Shown here one piece after another: positions 6,689 through 13,957 of a stretch of DNA of 23,516 nucleotides; position 1 is the stretch's first letter; each line of letters begins with the position of its first letter. Both the position numbers and the translations under genes were made by a program. The stretch spans positions 1-23,516 of the forward strand of contig CAKTWP010000029.1 of the NCBI GenBank assembly GCA_934630705.1, written 5' to 3'. The notes below the pieces were generated by a model. It did no database searches. It was given only the letters and a program-made list of their open reading frames with translations, and was not told where the DNA came from. The DNA comes from an uncultured Clostridia bacterium. Its GTDB lineage: Bacteria; Bacillota; Clostridia; Christensenellales; Aristaeellaceae.

Positions 6689-7900
6689 ATGAAGAAACGG
6701 TGGCTGATTCCCCTGGCGGTGCTGGCCATGCTGCTGTGCATGCCGGCGCTGGCCCAGGAGGCCCGGGATATTACCGCGGATTGCGCCATCAGCGCTACGG
6801 CGGGCAAATTCAAGCTCAAGCGGATTAACGATCGGGACTGGGGCACCACCTATGTGAGCAACAAGGTGAAGAACCCCTATGTGGCCCTTACCGCGCCCCA
6901 GGGCCAGTCCATTTACGGCCTGTATGTGTGCTTTGGGGACAAGGTGACCCCCTGGCGGGTGGAGGCCATGCATCAGGGAAAATGGGAGACGGTGTATCAA
7001 TCCATGGCGGAATACGCCCATCAGTACGCGCCGCTGAACGGGGAAACGGAGGTGCGGGTGGTGCCGGACACGAACAAGCAGGCGGTGCTCACCATCAGCG
7101 AGATTTTCGCGTTCGGGGAAGGGGATGTGCCCGGATACGTGCAGCAGTGGGACCCCACCTGCGAAAAGGCGGATCTGCTGGTGATTTCGGCCCATCCGGA
7201 CGATGAGATTCTGTTTTTCGGCGGCACGATTCCCTATTATGCCGCGGAGCAGCAGATGAACGTGGTGGTGGCTTATATGACCTGCGGCACCATGGAGCGG
7301 CGCAGCGAGCTGCTTAACGGGCTGTGGGAAATGGGCCTGCGGAACTATCCCGTGATCGGCACGTTCTGGGATAAGTATTCCAAAAAGCTGGACACGGCCT
7401 ACGAGAACTGGGGCAAGACCAAGACGCTGAAATACGTGACGGAGCTCTATCGGAAATACCAGCCTGAGGTGGTGGTCACCCACGATGTGAACGGGGAATA
7501 CGGCCACGGGGCCCATCGGGTGTGCGCGGACGCGGCGGTGAAGTGTGCGGCCTTTGCGGCGGATGCAGGGAAGTATCCCGAATCCTCGGCGCTGTACGGG
7601 GCGTGGCAGGTGAAGAAGGTGTATCTGCATCTGTACGATCAGGGCGCGCTGGAAATGGACTGGGATCAGCCCATGGAAGCCTTCGGCGGCGAGACGGGAT
7701 ACGAGGTGGCCGTGGCGGGATACGCCTGGCACGAATCCCAGCATGAAGCGGGGCAGAAGAACAAGGACACCGGGAAGTTTGAAGTGTTCAAGGTGGAGCC
7801 CCGGGACAGCGATTATTCCTGCTATCGGTTCGGCCTGGCGTACACGGCAGTGGGTCAGGACGCGCTGAGGAATGATTTCTTTGAGAACATTGCGCAGTAA
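6689..7900 (+). CDS. secreted PIG-L/LmbE-family zinc deacetylase with an N-terminal discoidin-like domain
   Basis: This 403-residue protein is probably exported: residues 1-22 read as a signal peptide (KKR, a hydrophobic core, then PALA before QEA). Residues 27-145 resemble a discoidin (F5/8 type C) carbohydrate-binding module. Residues 162 onward form a PIG-L domain with the metal motif AHPDDE (H169, P170, D171, D172, E173) and the second-site motif HGAH (H273, H276). PIG-L enzymes remove N-acetyl groups from GlcNAc-containing substrates or related amides. Extracellular location and the binding module point to a glycan or glycoconjugate, but the substrate cannot be read. ATG 6689 follows AAAACGGAGG; the open frame extends far upstream but only through the previous gene and its terminator. 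It is followed after 21 bases by the MazG-like gene, possibly on the same transcript. Confidence 0.85.
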   Translation: MKKRWLIPLAVLAMLLCMPALAQEARDITADCAISATAGKFKLKRINDRDWGTTYVSNKVKNPYVALTAPQGQSIYGLYVCFGDKVTPWRVEAMHQGKWETVYQSMAEYAHQYAPLNGETEVRVVPDTNKQAVLTISEIFAFGEGDVPGYVQQWDPTCEKADLLVISAHPDDEILFFGGTIPYYAAEQQMNVVVAYMTCGTMERRSELLNGLWEMGLRNYPVIGTFWDKYSKKLDTAYENWGKTKTLKYVTELYRKYQPEVVVTHDVNGEYGHGAHRVCADAAVKCAAFAADAGKYPESSALYGAWQVKKVYLHLYDQGALEMDWDQPMEAFGGETGYEVAVAGYAWHESQHEAGQKNKDTGKFEVFKVEPRDSDYSCYRFGLAYTAVGQDALRNDFFENIAQ

Positions 7901-7921
7901 TGCGGCGAGGGAGAGACGCAC

Positions 7922-8287
7922 ATGAGCCTGACCATTCAGGAACTGATGGATATTCAGCGGCAGCTGCAGGAGAAATACAAGGGCATTTGGGAGGGCGACA
8001 GCCCGGCCACAGCCAAGAATCATCTGCTTTACGCGGTGGAGGAGATTGGCGAGGTTTCGGCCATTCTGAAAAAGCGCACGCCCCGGGCCGTGGTGGAGGA
8101 TGAAACGGTGCGGGCCCACTTCTGCGAGGAAATGGCGGACGTGTTCATGTATCTCACGGACGTGATGCTCTGCTGCAATGTGCGCGCCGAGGAGTTTGAA
8201 GCCGCCTACCGCAAAAAGGCCGAAACCAATCTCCGGCGGGACTTTGTCTCTGAACACAGGAATTATCTGGAAAAAGCGAAGGAGTAA
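7922..8287 (+). CDS. MazG-like nucleotide pyrophosphohydrolase
   Basis: This is a 121-residue single-domain protein of the all-alpha NTP pyrophosphatase class, which hydrolyses (d)NTPs to NMP and pyrophosphate as housecleaning. The two metal-binding clusters are visible: EEIGEV near residues 41-46 and EEMADV near 69-74, followed by the expected hydrophobic helix. Full-length MazG has two such domains; this is the short one-domain type, so the substrate is uncertain. A GGGAGAG site lies before the ATG. The gene ends four bases before the first fold-back repeat. Confidence 0.85.
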   Translation: MSLTIQELMDIQRQLQEKYKGIWEGDSPATAKNHLLYAVEEIGEVSAILKKRTPRAVVEDETVRAHFCEEMADVFMYLTDVMLCCNVRAEEFEAAYRKKAETNLRRDFVSEHRNYLEKAKE

Positions 8288-8291
8288 GGAC

Positions 8292-8526
8292 GCGAGGGGC
8301 CACTTTTGTCACCCAAAGTACCCTTGCGCCTCTCGAAAACCAATTGGGATAAGGCTGGCGCGAGCTTCTATCAGCAGTGCGGCCCCAGCTTAGGGAAAGA
8401 ACCAATTCTCTTTTCGATCCATCCACAAACCGGGGCGCATTGTGGGTTTCATAGAATCCCGCACATATCCCAATCGGTTTTCGGAAGGGTACGGGAGGGT
8501 GCTTTTGACACAAAAGCATCCTCCCG
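8292..8526. repeat. nested fold-back intergenic element, copy A
   Basis: Two hairpins bracket a large fold-back. The left hairpin (8293-8335) has CGAGGGGC pairing with GCCTCTCG and ACTTT/AAAGT inside. The right one (8492-8526) is CGGGAGG..GCTTTTG-ACA-CAAAAGC..CCTCCCG, a stem of about 16 bp. Between them, CGAAAACCAATTGGGATA (8334-8351) pairs with TATCCCAATCGGTTTTCG (8466-8483). An inner pair, TGCGGCCCC (8378-8386) and GGGGCGCA (8432-8439), closes the core. Copies C and D share the same order of blocks. It starts right after the mazG-like stop. The reading frames crossing it are products of the repeats, not genes. Confidence 0.75.
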
Positions 8527-8774
8527 CCAGTCTGTCGAAAAAGTCCCTATACGCAAAGCAGGATGCAATGAAGGGCTGCAAGCCCTTCATTTTTCATCGT
8601 ATCCACCGGCTTTGCCGGTGGGGCGGGGCGATTTTTCGGAGCACAGCGCAGAAAAATCATTTCCGCAGCCTTGCCATGCAGGATGAATCCCTTCATCCTG
8701 CATGGAGCGTGTCAAAAACATCGTTTTTTGACACGCTGACGGGAGGGCGCTTTTGACACAAAAGCATCCTCCCG
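8492..8774. repeat. array of consecutive hairpins bracketed by two near-identical 35-base hairpins (element B)
   Basis: Seven hairpins lie in 283 bases. The bracketing pair (8492-8526 and 8740-8774) differ at one base. Between them are ATGAAGGGCT/AGCCCTTCAT (8568-8590), CCACCGGC/GCCGGTGG (8603-8621), GATTTTTC/GAAAAATC (8630-8658), a 14-base perfect stem (8674-8687 with 8692-8705, loop TCCC) and a 13-base perfect stem (8706-8718 with 8725-8737). The sequence beside the left bracket (8521-8543) is also partly complementary to 8724-8746, allowing a rival long-range fold. No open frame here looks coding. It could be a structured RNA, a multi-hairpin terminator or a mobile palindromic repeat. Confidence 0.75.
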
Positions 8775-8861
8775 CATGTTTATTCCTCCCGTATTTTTTT
8801 CTCTAAGCATCGAAAAAAAGGAACTGCAGCGCGTCTATATAGGTGAAAGGGGGCGAGGGAA

Positions 8862-9380
8862 ATGGAGGTTGTCACGGGCCCGGACAGCATCCTGCGGGAG
8901 GATTTCTGCCGCCTGGTGGAAACCCATCAGACCGCCCTGCTGCGCACCTGCTATCTGATTCTGCGGGATCGGGGGATGGCGGAGGACGCGGTGCAGGAAA
9001 CGTTCCTGAAAGCCTATCGGGCGGCGGATACATTCCGCGGCCAATGCAGCGAAAAAACCTGGCTCATGCGCATCGCTATGAACACCTGCCGGGATATGCG
9101 GCGGCGGGCATGGTTTCGGTATATGGATCGGCGGATCACGCCGGAGGAAATACCGGAAGCAGCCGTGCCCTTTGCCGCCCGGGATGATTCCCTGACCCAG
9201 GCAATCATGGCCCTGCCGCCCAGGGAGAAGAAAACGCTGCTGCTGTATTATTATCATGATATGACGGTGACGGAGATCGGGGAGAGCCTGCATCTGTCCG
9301 TTTCCGCCGTATCCAATCGCCTTAAGCGCGGCCGGGAACGGCTGAAGGCTTTGCTGGAAGGAGACGAGCAGGATGAATGA
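8862..9380 (+). CDS. ECF-type RNA polymerase sigma factor
   Basis: This 172-residue protein has the two-domain ECF sigma layout. Region 2 spans about residues 15-82 and contains the typical AEDAVQETFLKAY stretch and the W-L-x-RIAMNTCRD end. Region 4 spans about 113-165 with LPPREK, then the helix-turn-helix MTVTEIGESLHLSVSAVSNRLKRGRERL. No extra C-terminal domain is present. The ATG follows a purine-rich GAAAGGGGGCGAGGG. The gene overlaps the next one by eight bases, the usual arrangement for an ECF factor and its membrane regulator. ECF factors commonly drive their own operon; TATATA at 8836-8841 could be part of that promoter but I see no matching -35. The controlled stimulus is unknown. 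Confidence 0.92.
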   Translation: MEVVTGPDSILREDFCRLVETHQTALLRTCYLILRDRGMAEDAVQETFLKAYRAADTFRGQCSEKTWLMRIAMNTCRDMRRRAWFRYMDRRITPEEIPEAAVPFAARDDSLTQAIMALPPREKKTLLLYYYHDMTVTEIGESLHLSVSAVSNRLKRGRERLKALLEGDEQDE

Positions 9381-11145
9381 GCAGGAAGAACGTCGGGCGA
9401 TTCATCAGGCGGTGGACGCACGCTTGTCCGGCATGGCGGGGAACCCTCGGCTGGCGCAGCAGATCATCGATGCGGAGGGAAAACCGAAAATGAAAAGGAA
9501 AGTGTCTCTGGGCCTGATTCTGGCCCTGGTGCTGGCGCTGGTCAGCATGGGCGCGCTGGCGGCGGCCCTGTATCCCCGAACGGTGGAGCAATTCTCTGAA
9601 ACCGTTGGCCCGGAATTCGGCGCGCGGCTCAGCAATGGGGATATTGCCGATCTCAATAGCCGTCATGGCGATGGCTGGGTGGATTGCACGGTGACGGATG
9701 TGATCTGGGAAGGCGGCGTGCTGTATGGCACGGTGGTGATGGAACCGGCAGCGGAAGCCAATGTGATACTGCTGCCGGAGGAAATCGAGCATTATGCAGG
9801 CGAAAACCTGGCCGATTGCCTGATGCCGGACGGCAAAGCCACCTACGCCCAGGCGGCGCAGGAAAAGGGCGCGAAGCTGGTGAAGGCAAGCTGTATGCCT
9901 GATGGCTACGTGCTGGATGGGGAAAACCTCAGCGGCACCTTGGGCTATTTTTCCAAGCCCCAGGAAGACGGCAGCATCGTGGCGGCCTTCGAGCTTCACG
10001 GCTGGAATGGCGCCATTCAGCGGGCGAAAAGCTACACCCTGGAAATGACGCTGCGAACTATCGAAATGTCCCCGGATGGGCAGGAGGATGCGGCCCATGC
10101 CAGGCTCACCCGGTTTACGCTGGATGTGAAGCCCCGGGTGAATGCCGACCAGAAAGAAATCATTACCCAGCTCAGCGCCGACGGCATCCCTGTGGAAACG
10201 CCTCGGGATTACGACGGAACCATGGATGTGTACGCCGTGACGAGGCGGTCGGGCTGGCAGGTGAACCCGGACTGGTTCAATGCCAGTGGCGTGGCCCGGG
10301 AAGAAAAGGGCGAATACAGCACCGTCTATACCTTCAACGATGAGGATCAGCTGACCGTGGACACCGACGGCTATCTCTATCTCTATGCTTACGCCGGCAC
10401 GGAAACCGTGATGTATGAGACGGCGGACGGCGAGCGGGTTGAAAGCGAGCCCATGCCACGAAATGAGGGGGCTAAGCAGGCGTACGATCTGATCGGTTCC
10501 CTGCGCTTTGACGGCGGAGCGGAGAAACCGGACGCGGTGCTGCCGGAGGTGACGCTGGCGGAAGCCCAGGCTGCGGCGGAGGCGCTGCTGGAAAAGCTGG
10601 GCGTGCAGATGACCTGCTCCTGGCGCTATGCGGCGGATGCGGCCACGCTCACGGAACTGAACGAGGCCAAGAACGGGCTGATTCGAAACGGGGAATTGCT
10701 TAACTGCAACGTTTGGGAAGCGCCCTTTACCGCGGCGGACGAGGGATATTACCTGGCCTACGAAGCGCGGATGGCAGGCGCGGCGGCGGAGGAAATGTAT
10801 GCCGCGGCCACATTGTATGTGACCCGGGACGGCGTGCGCTGCTGCGTGATCCGCGTGCCCTTCCTGCCGGGCGAAAGCCAGGGGAAAAAGCAGCTGATCA
10901 GCGCGGAGGAGGCCCTGAGCCGGGCGGCGCATGCGGCGAAGAAAAGCTGGCTCAGCGTTCTGGGCCCCGCGCTGAAGCAGGCGAAAAGAATCGAGCTGAT
11001 TTATACGGTGCAGAACCAGTCGCTGCTGCTGCCCGCATGGCGCATTACCGCACCCGACCCCGAAGCTACCTCGAGAAATGGCTATGACTTTCAGGTCGTT
11101 GTTTCCGCGGTAGACGGCACGGTGCTCAACGGGCCGTGGATGTAA
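9373..11145 (+). CDS. membrane-anchored ECF-associated regulator with a large extracytoplasmic region
   Basis: This 590-residue protein is encoded overlapping the sigma gene, the position typical of an anti-sigma factor. Residues 1-43 are a short cytoplasmic segment with an ARLSGMAGNPRLAQQII helix. One membrane span follows at about 44-66, and some 520 residues would lie outside. I see no zinc-binding anti-sigma (ZAS) HxxxCxxC motif. The N-terminal pattern, a short helix then a basic stretch and one TM, is common in ECF partner proteins of Clostridia. The far C-terminus (about 550-590, with LPAWRIT and FQVVVSAVDGTVL) looks like a PepSY-type fold. The outer region may be the sensor or may interact with the envelope. 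Anti-sigma activity is inferred from context only. Confidence 0.65.
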   Translation: MNEQEERRAIHQAVDARLSGMAGNPRLAQQIIDAEGKPKMKRKVSLGLILALVLALVSMGALAAALYPRTVEQFSETVGPEFGARLSNGDIADLNSRHGDGWVDCTVTDVIWEGGVLYGTVVMEPAAEANVILLPEEIEHYAGENLADCLMPDGKATYAQAAQEKGAKLVKASCMPDGYVLDGENLSGTLGYFSKPQEDGSIVAAFELHGWNGAIQRAKSYTLEMTLRTIEMSPDGQEDAAHARLTRFTLDVKPRVNADQKEIITQLSADGIPVETPRDYDGTMDVYAVTRRSGWQVNPDWFNASGVAREEKGEYSTVYTFNDEDQLTVDTDGYLYLYAYAGTETVMYETADGERVESEPMPRNEGAKQAYDLIGSLRFDGGAEKPDAVLPEVTLAEAQAAAEALLEKLGVQMTCSWRYAADAATLTELNEAKNGLIRNGELLNCNVWEAPFTAADEGYYLAYEARMAGAAAEEMYAAATLYVTRDGVRCCVIRVPFLPGESQGKKQLISAEEALSRAAHAAKKSWLSVLGPALKQAKRIELIYTVQNQSLLLPAWRITAPDPEATSRNGYDFQVVVSAVDGTVLNGPWM

Positions 11146-11193
11146 AACGAATTATACAGGGGGAAGCGTCTGACTCCAGAATACAGAAAAATT

Positions 11194-11435
11194 GCGGGAG
11201 GGGATTCCTTGTGACCAAAGACGCCCCTCCCGCGCCCGCCCAAGAAAGTCATAAGGATAAGAACGATTCTCATTAGCAATGCGCCCCAGATTGGTAAGAA
11301 ATGAAAGATTCTTCGCTTTCTTTTCCAATCTGGGGCGCATGTTGATAATAAGACAGATAGCGTTTATCCCTATAGCTTTCTTGGAAGGGTGCAGGGGGGA
11401 GAACCTTTTTTGACCACAAAGAATGGTTTTTCCCC
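11194..11435. repeat. nested fold-back intergenic element, copy C (best preserved)
   Basis: The left bracket hairpin is GCGGGAGGGG (11194-11203) with CCCCTCCCGC (11224-11233), perfect over ten pairs. The right bracket is GGGGGGAGAACC (11394-11405) with GGTTTTTCCCC (11425-11435). The outer arms are 11240-11260 and 11364-11384 (CCAAGAAAG.. facing ..CTTTCTTGG). The inner arms are a perfect 16-base pair: ATGCGCCCCAGATTGG (11279-11294) and CCAATCTGGGGCGCAT (11325-11340). It fills the gap between two convergent genes, where it could serve as a two-way terminator. Block order and core words match copies A and D. Confidence 0.8.
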
Positions 11436-11448
11436 ACAATCCCAATCC

Positions 11449-12900
11449 TCATGTCCAGATTTCATCCCAAAGCTGGCGCTTGCGATCGATCATTTCGGGC
11501 ACACGGGCAATGTAATTTTCAATATCGCTGACATTGGGGGCGCGCTGAATGCGTCCCTTTTCCGGCTGCACCCGTTTGCTGATGGCCCCTGCGCCCACGG
11601 CCAGCACATGCGCGGTTTCCTCCATCATGCCGATGTTGTACAGACATTCGTGACCGGGCAGGGCATAGCCTACGTTTTCCAGATTCCCCGCCATGTACTT
11701 CTGCCGGTAAAGATAATAGGGCCGCATGCCCCGCTCATGGGCGCTTTCCCGGCCCGCGTCCACCATGGCTCCGGTCATTTTCCCATCGGGCAGGGCGGCT
11801 TCCCATAAATGCAGCAGACTGGAACGCTTGATGGACAGGGTATGCACCGTCAGGCTCTCCGGGGCCATGGCGCGGCTCCATGCCAGGGTCTGGCGGAACA
11901 TGGCCAGATCCTCGCCCGGCAGCCCGGCGATCAGATCCATGTTGATATGATGAAAACCGATCTTCCGGGCCAGGGCATAGGCTGCCTCCGTCTGCGCAGT
12001 GGTGTGGTTGCGGCCGATGCGGCGCAGGGTTTCATCGTGCATGGTCTGGGGATTAATGGAAATGCGGGTGGCCCCCGCATCCCGGATGGCCAGGAGCCTG
12101 TCCTGATCGATGGTGTCCGGCCGGCCGGCTTCCACCGTCACCTCGCTTACCTGCTCGATAAAGGGCCGGGCCGCCCGCAGCACCCGCGCCAGCAGCGGCG
12201 CAGGCAGGGAGGTGGGCGTGCCGCCGCCCATATAGAACGCCCGGGGACGCAGCCCCTTTTCCGCAATCAGCGCAAGGGCGGCGGCGATTTCCTGCTCCAG
12301 CGCATCCACATAGGGGGGGAGCTGCCTGCCCTTGCCCACCTCGCCGCTGAGAAAGGAGCAATAGGCGCACCGGGATACGCAGAAGGGAATGCCCACATAC
12401 AGGTCAATATCCCGGCTGCCGGGCTGGGGCAGGGCGGTCTGCACGGAAACGATTTCCCGAAGCAGGGAGAGCTTTTCCGGCTGCACGTCGAATTGCTCCT
12501 GCACCTGCCGGGCGGCTTCGTCCAAGGTGAGGCCCTGGGAAAGCCCGGCATAGAGCAGCCGGGTGGGACGGATGCCGGTCAGGGAGCCCCAGGGCGGCGT
12601 GCGGCCGGTGATCTGCTTCATCACAGCATAAACGCCCTGCTTGAGCTGGCGCTTGTGGATGCGCTTTTCCTCCAATGCATCCGTATAAAGCGGCCGGACG
12701 CTTTCCGCCTGGGCGGCGCAGACCCCGGACGCTTCAATGCGGCATTGCCGGGCGCCGCCGGAAACGGCTTCCGTGTGGGTCAGCGCCAGCTCCCCGCCGG
12801 ATTCATTGATGCGCAGATCGATGTTTCCGAAAAACACCCGCACCACATCTGCCATATCATTGGCAAACTGGGGCGTGGGGGTGAAAATGCTCACGATCAT
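11449..12900 (-). CDS. hemZ: HemZ-type radical SAM protein (coproporphyrinogen dehydrogenase-like)
   Basis: This 483-residue protein is a radical SAM enzyme related to the oxygen-independent coproporphyrinogen III oxidase HemN. The [4Fe-4S] motif is C174-x3-C178-x2-C181 in FCVSRCAYCSF, preceded by DLYVGIPF and followed by FYMGGGTPTSL, the glycine-rich SAM-binding motif. A leader of about 160 residues with KRQLKQGVY and TGIRPTRL segments marks the HemZ subfamily of Firmicutes rather than HemN or HemW. The biochemical role of HemZ is less certain than its name. The start codon overlaps the stop of the MBL gene in ATGA, so it is the translationally coupled last gene of a four-gene operon. Its 3' end faces the fold-back element C. 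Confidence 0.9.
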   Translation of the reverse strand: MIVSIFTPTPQFANDMADVVRVFFGNIDLRINESGGELALTHTEAVSGGARQCRIEASGVCAAQAESVRPLYTDALEEKRIHKRQLKQGVYAVMKQITGRTPPWGSLTGIRPTRLLYAGLSQGLTLDEAARQVQEQFDVQPEKLSLLREIVSVQTALPQPGSRDIDLYVGIPFCVSRCAYCSFLSGEVGKGRQLPPYVDALEQEIAAALALIAEKGLRPRAFYMGGGTPTSLPAPLLARVLRAARPFIEQVSEVTVEAGRPDTIDQDRLLAIRDAGATRISINPQTMHDETLRRIGRNHTTAQTEAAYALARKIGFHHINMDLIAGLPGEDLAMFRQTLAWSRAMAPESLTVHTLSIKRSSLLHLWEAALPDGKMTGAMVDAGRESAHERGMRPYYLYRQKYMAGNLENVGYALPGHECLYNIGMMEETAHVLAVGAGAISKRVQPEKGRIQRAPNVSDIENYIARVPEMIDRKRQLWDEIWT

Positions 12901-13490
12901 CCGTCGATTCCTCGCTCGTGGTTCAGGGTGGTGGATTCACTGTGGCCGGGGAACACCCGGAAATCGCCCGCCAGATGCAAAAGCCGCCGCAGGGATCGGC
13001 GCAGGGCGGAAAAATCGCCGCCGGGCAGATCGGTTCGGCCATAGCCATGGGCAAAGAGGGTGTCGCCGGTAAAGAGCGCATCGCCAATCTGATAGGTCAC
13101 GCCGCCGGGGGTGTGGCCCGGGGTGTGAAGCACGGCAATGTCCAGCCCCGCCAGATGCAGCTGCTCTCCGTCGGCGAGCAGATGGGTGGCGGCGGGCCGG
13201 GGCCGCAGATCGCCGTTCCCGTCACCCACGCTCAAATGGGGGTCGGAAAGCATGGGCGCATCGGCTTCATGGATATAAATGGGCACGCCCGCAAAAGCGG
13301 AAAGCGCGCCGGTATGGTCGAAATGCCCGTGGGTCAGCAGCACGGCGGCAGGCGTGCGCCCGTTCAGCGCGGCAAAAATCCGCTCCGGATTGTCGCCGGG
13401 ATCAATCACCAGCGCGTCGGTGCGCCCAGGGTCGAATACCAGATAACAGTTGGTGGGGATGGAGCCCACCTGCAAAGCCTGAATTTCCAT
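12897..13490 (-). CDS. MBL-fold metallo-hydrolase, glyoxalase II-like
   Basis: This 197-residue hydrolase has the metallo-beta-lactamase fold. The metal motif H54-x-H56-x-D58-H59 (THGHFDH) is followed by the later ligands in HTPGHTPGG, TGDTLF and PGHSESTTL. Length and layout match the short YcbL-type glyoxalase II-like hydrolases seen beside relA/dtd in Firmicutes; the natural substrate is not established. I chose the ATG at 13490 because GGAGG sits five bases before it; an ATG four codons upstream (13502) lies before that site. It starts 13 bases after dtd and overlaps hemZ by four bases. Confidence 0.88.
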   Translation of the reverse strand: MEIQALQVGSIPTNCYLVFDPGRTDALVIDPGDNPERIFAALNGRTPAAVLLTHGHFDHTGALSAFAGVPIYIHEADAPMLSDPHLSVGDGNGDLRPRPAATHLLADGEQLHLAGLDIAVLHTPGHTPGGVTYQIGDALFTGDTLFAHGYGRTDLPGGDFSALRRSLRRLLHLAGDFRVFPGHSESTTLNHERGIDG

Positions 13491-13503
13491 GATTTCCTCC
13501 ATC

Positions 13504-13953
13504 TTAAAACACTTTTTTGCTGTCCAGCAGGATGGTCACGGGGCCATCGTTGATCAGATGCACCATCATATGGGTGCGGAACACGCCGTTTTCCACCGTC
13601 AGGCCCAGCCTGCGCAGCTCCGCGCAGCAGCTTTCATACAGCGCATGGGCCCGCTCCGGCGCTTCGGCCCTCGTGAAGCCCGGGCGGTTTTGCCCCCGGG
13701 CATCGCCCAGCAATGTGAACTGGCTCACCGCCAGCACCTTGCCGCCCACATCCAGCACCGAACGGTTCATTTTCTCGTTTTCATCCTCAAAAATTCGCAG
13801 CTTGGTGATTTTTCCGGCCAGATAGGCCGCGTCCTTTTCCGTATCGCCCGTTTCCACGCCGATCAGCGCGCACAGGCCTTTTTCAATGCGGCCTGTTTCC
13901 CGGCCGTCCACCGTCACATACGCTTCCGAAACCCGCTGCACCACGCATCGCAT
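13504..13953 (-). CDS. dtd: D-aminoacyl-tRNA deacylase
   Basis: This 149-residue enzyme frees tRNA from mischarged D-amino acids (and glycine on tRNA-Ala), working as a homodimer in the cytoplasm. It begins with the family-typical MRCVVQRVSEAYVTVDG. The active-site motifs are VSQFTL (residues about 75-81), followed by GDARGQNRPGFTRA, and the cross-subunit Gly-cisPro motif in NDGPVTILL near 136-144. Length is exactly that of the family. GGAGG at 13963-13967 is inside the end of the upstream oxidoreductase gene and the gap is four bases, so translation is probably coupled. Confidence 0.95.
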   Translation of the reverse strand: MRCVVQRVSEAYVTVDGRETGRIEKGLCALIGVETGDTEKDAAYLAGKITKLRIFEDENEKMNRSVLDVGGKVLAVSQFTLLGDARGQNRPGFTRAEAPERAHALYESCCAELRRLGLTVENGVFRTHMMVHLINDGPVTILLDSKKVF

Positions 13954-13957
13954 TTTC

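Noticed and set aside
8154..8756. Several overlapping open frames on both strands between the mazG-like and ECF sigma genes.
   Set aside because: They run through the fold-back and hairpin repeats, lack ribosome sites, and their translations show no domain; palindromes create mirrored frames on both strands.
8492..8774. CRISPR array, because near-identical 35-base units flank an interval.
   Set aside because: Only two copies, separated by 213 bases, each a strong hairpin, with no regular repeat-spacer spacing and no cas gene.
8820..8841. ECF-style autoregulated promoter, GGAACT followed by CGTC and TATATA before the sigma gene.
   Set aside because: GGAAC and CGTC are only seven bases apart instead of the usual 15-17, so the pair cannot be a normal ECF promoter.
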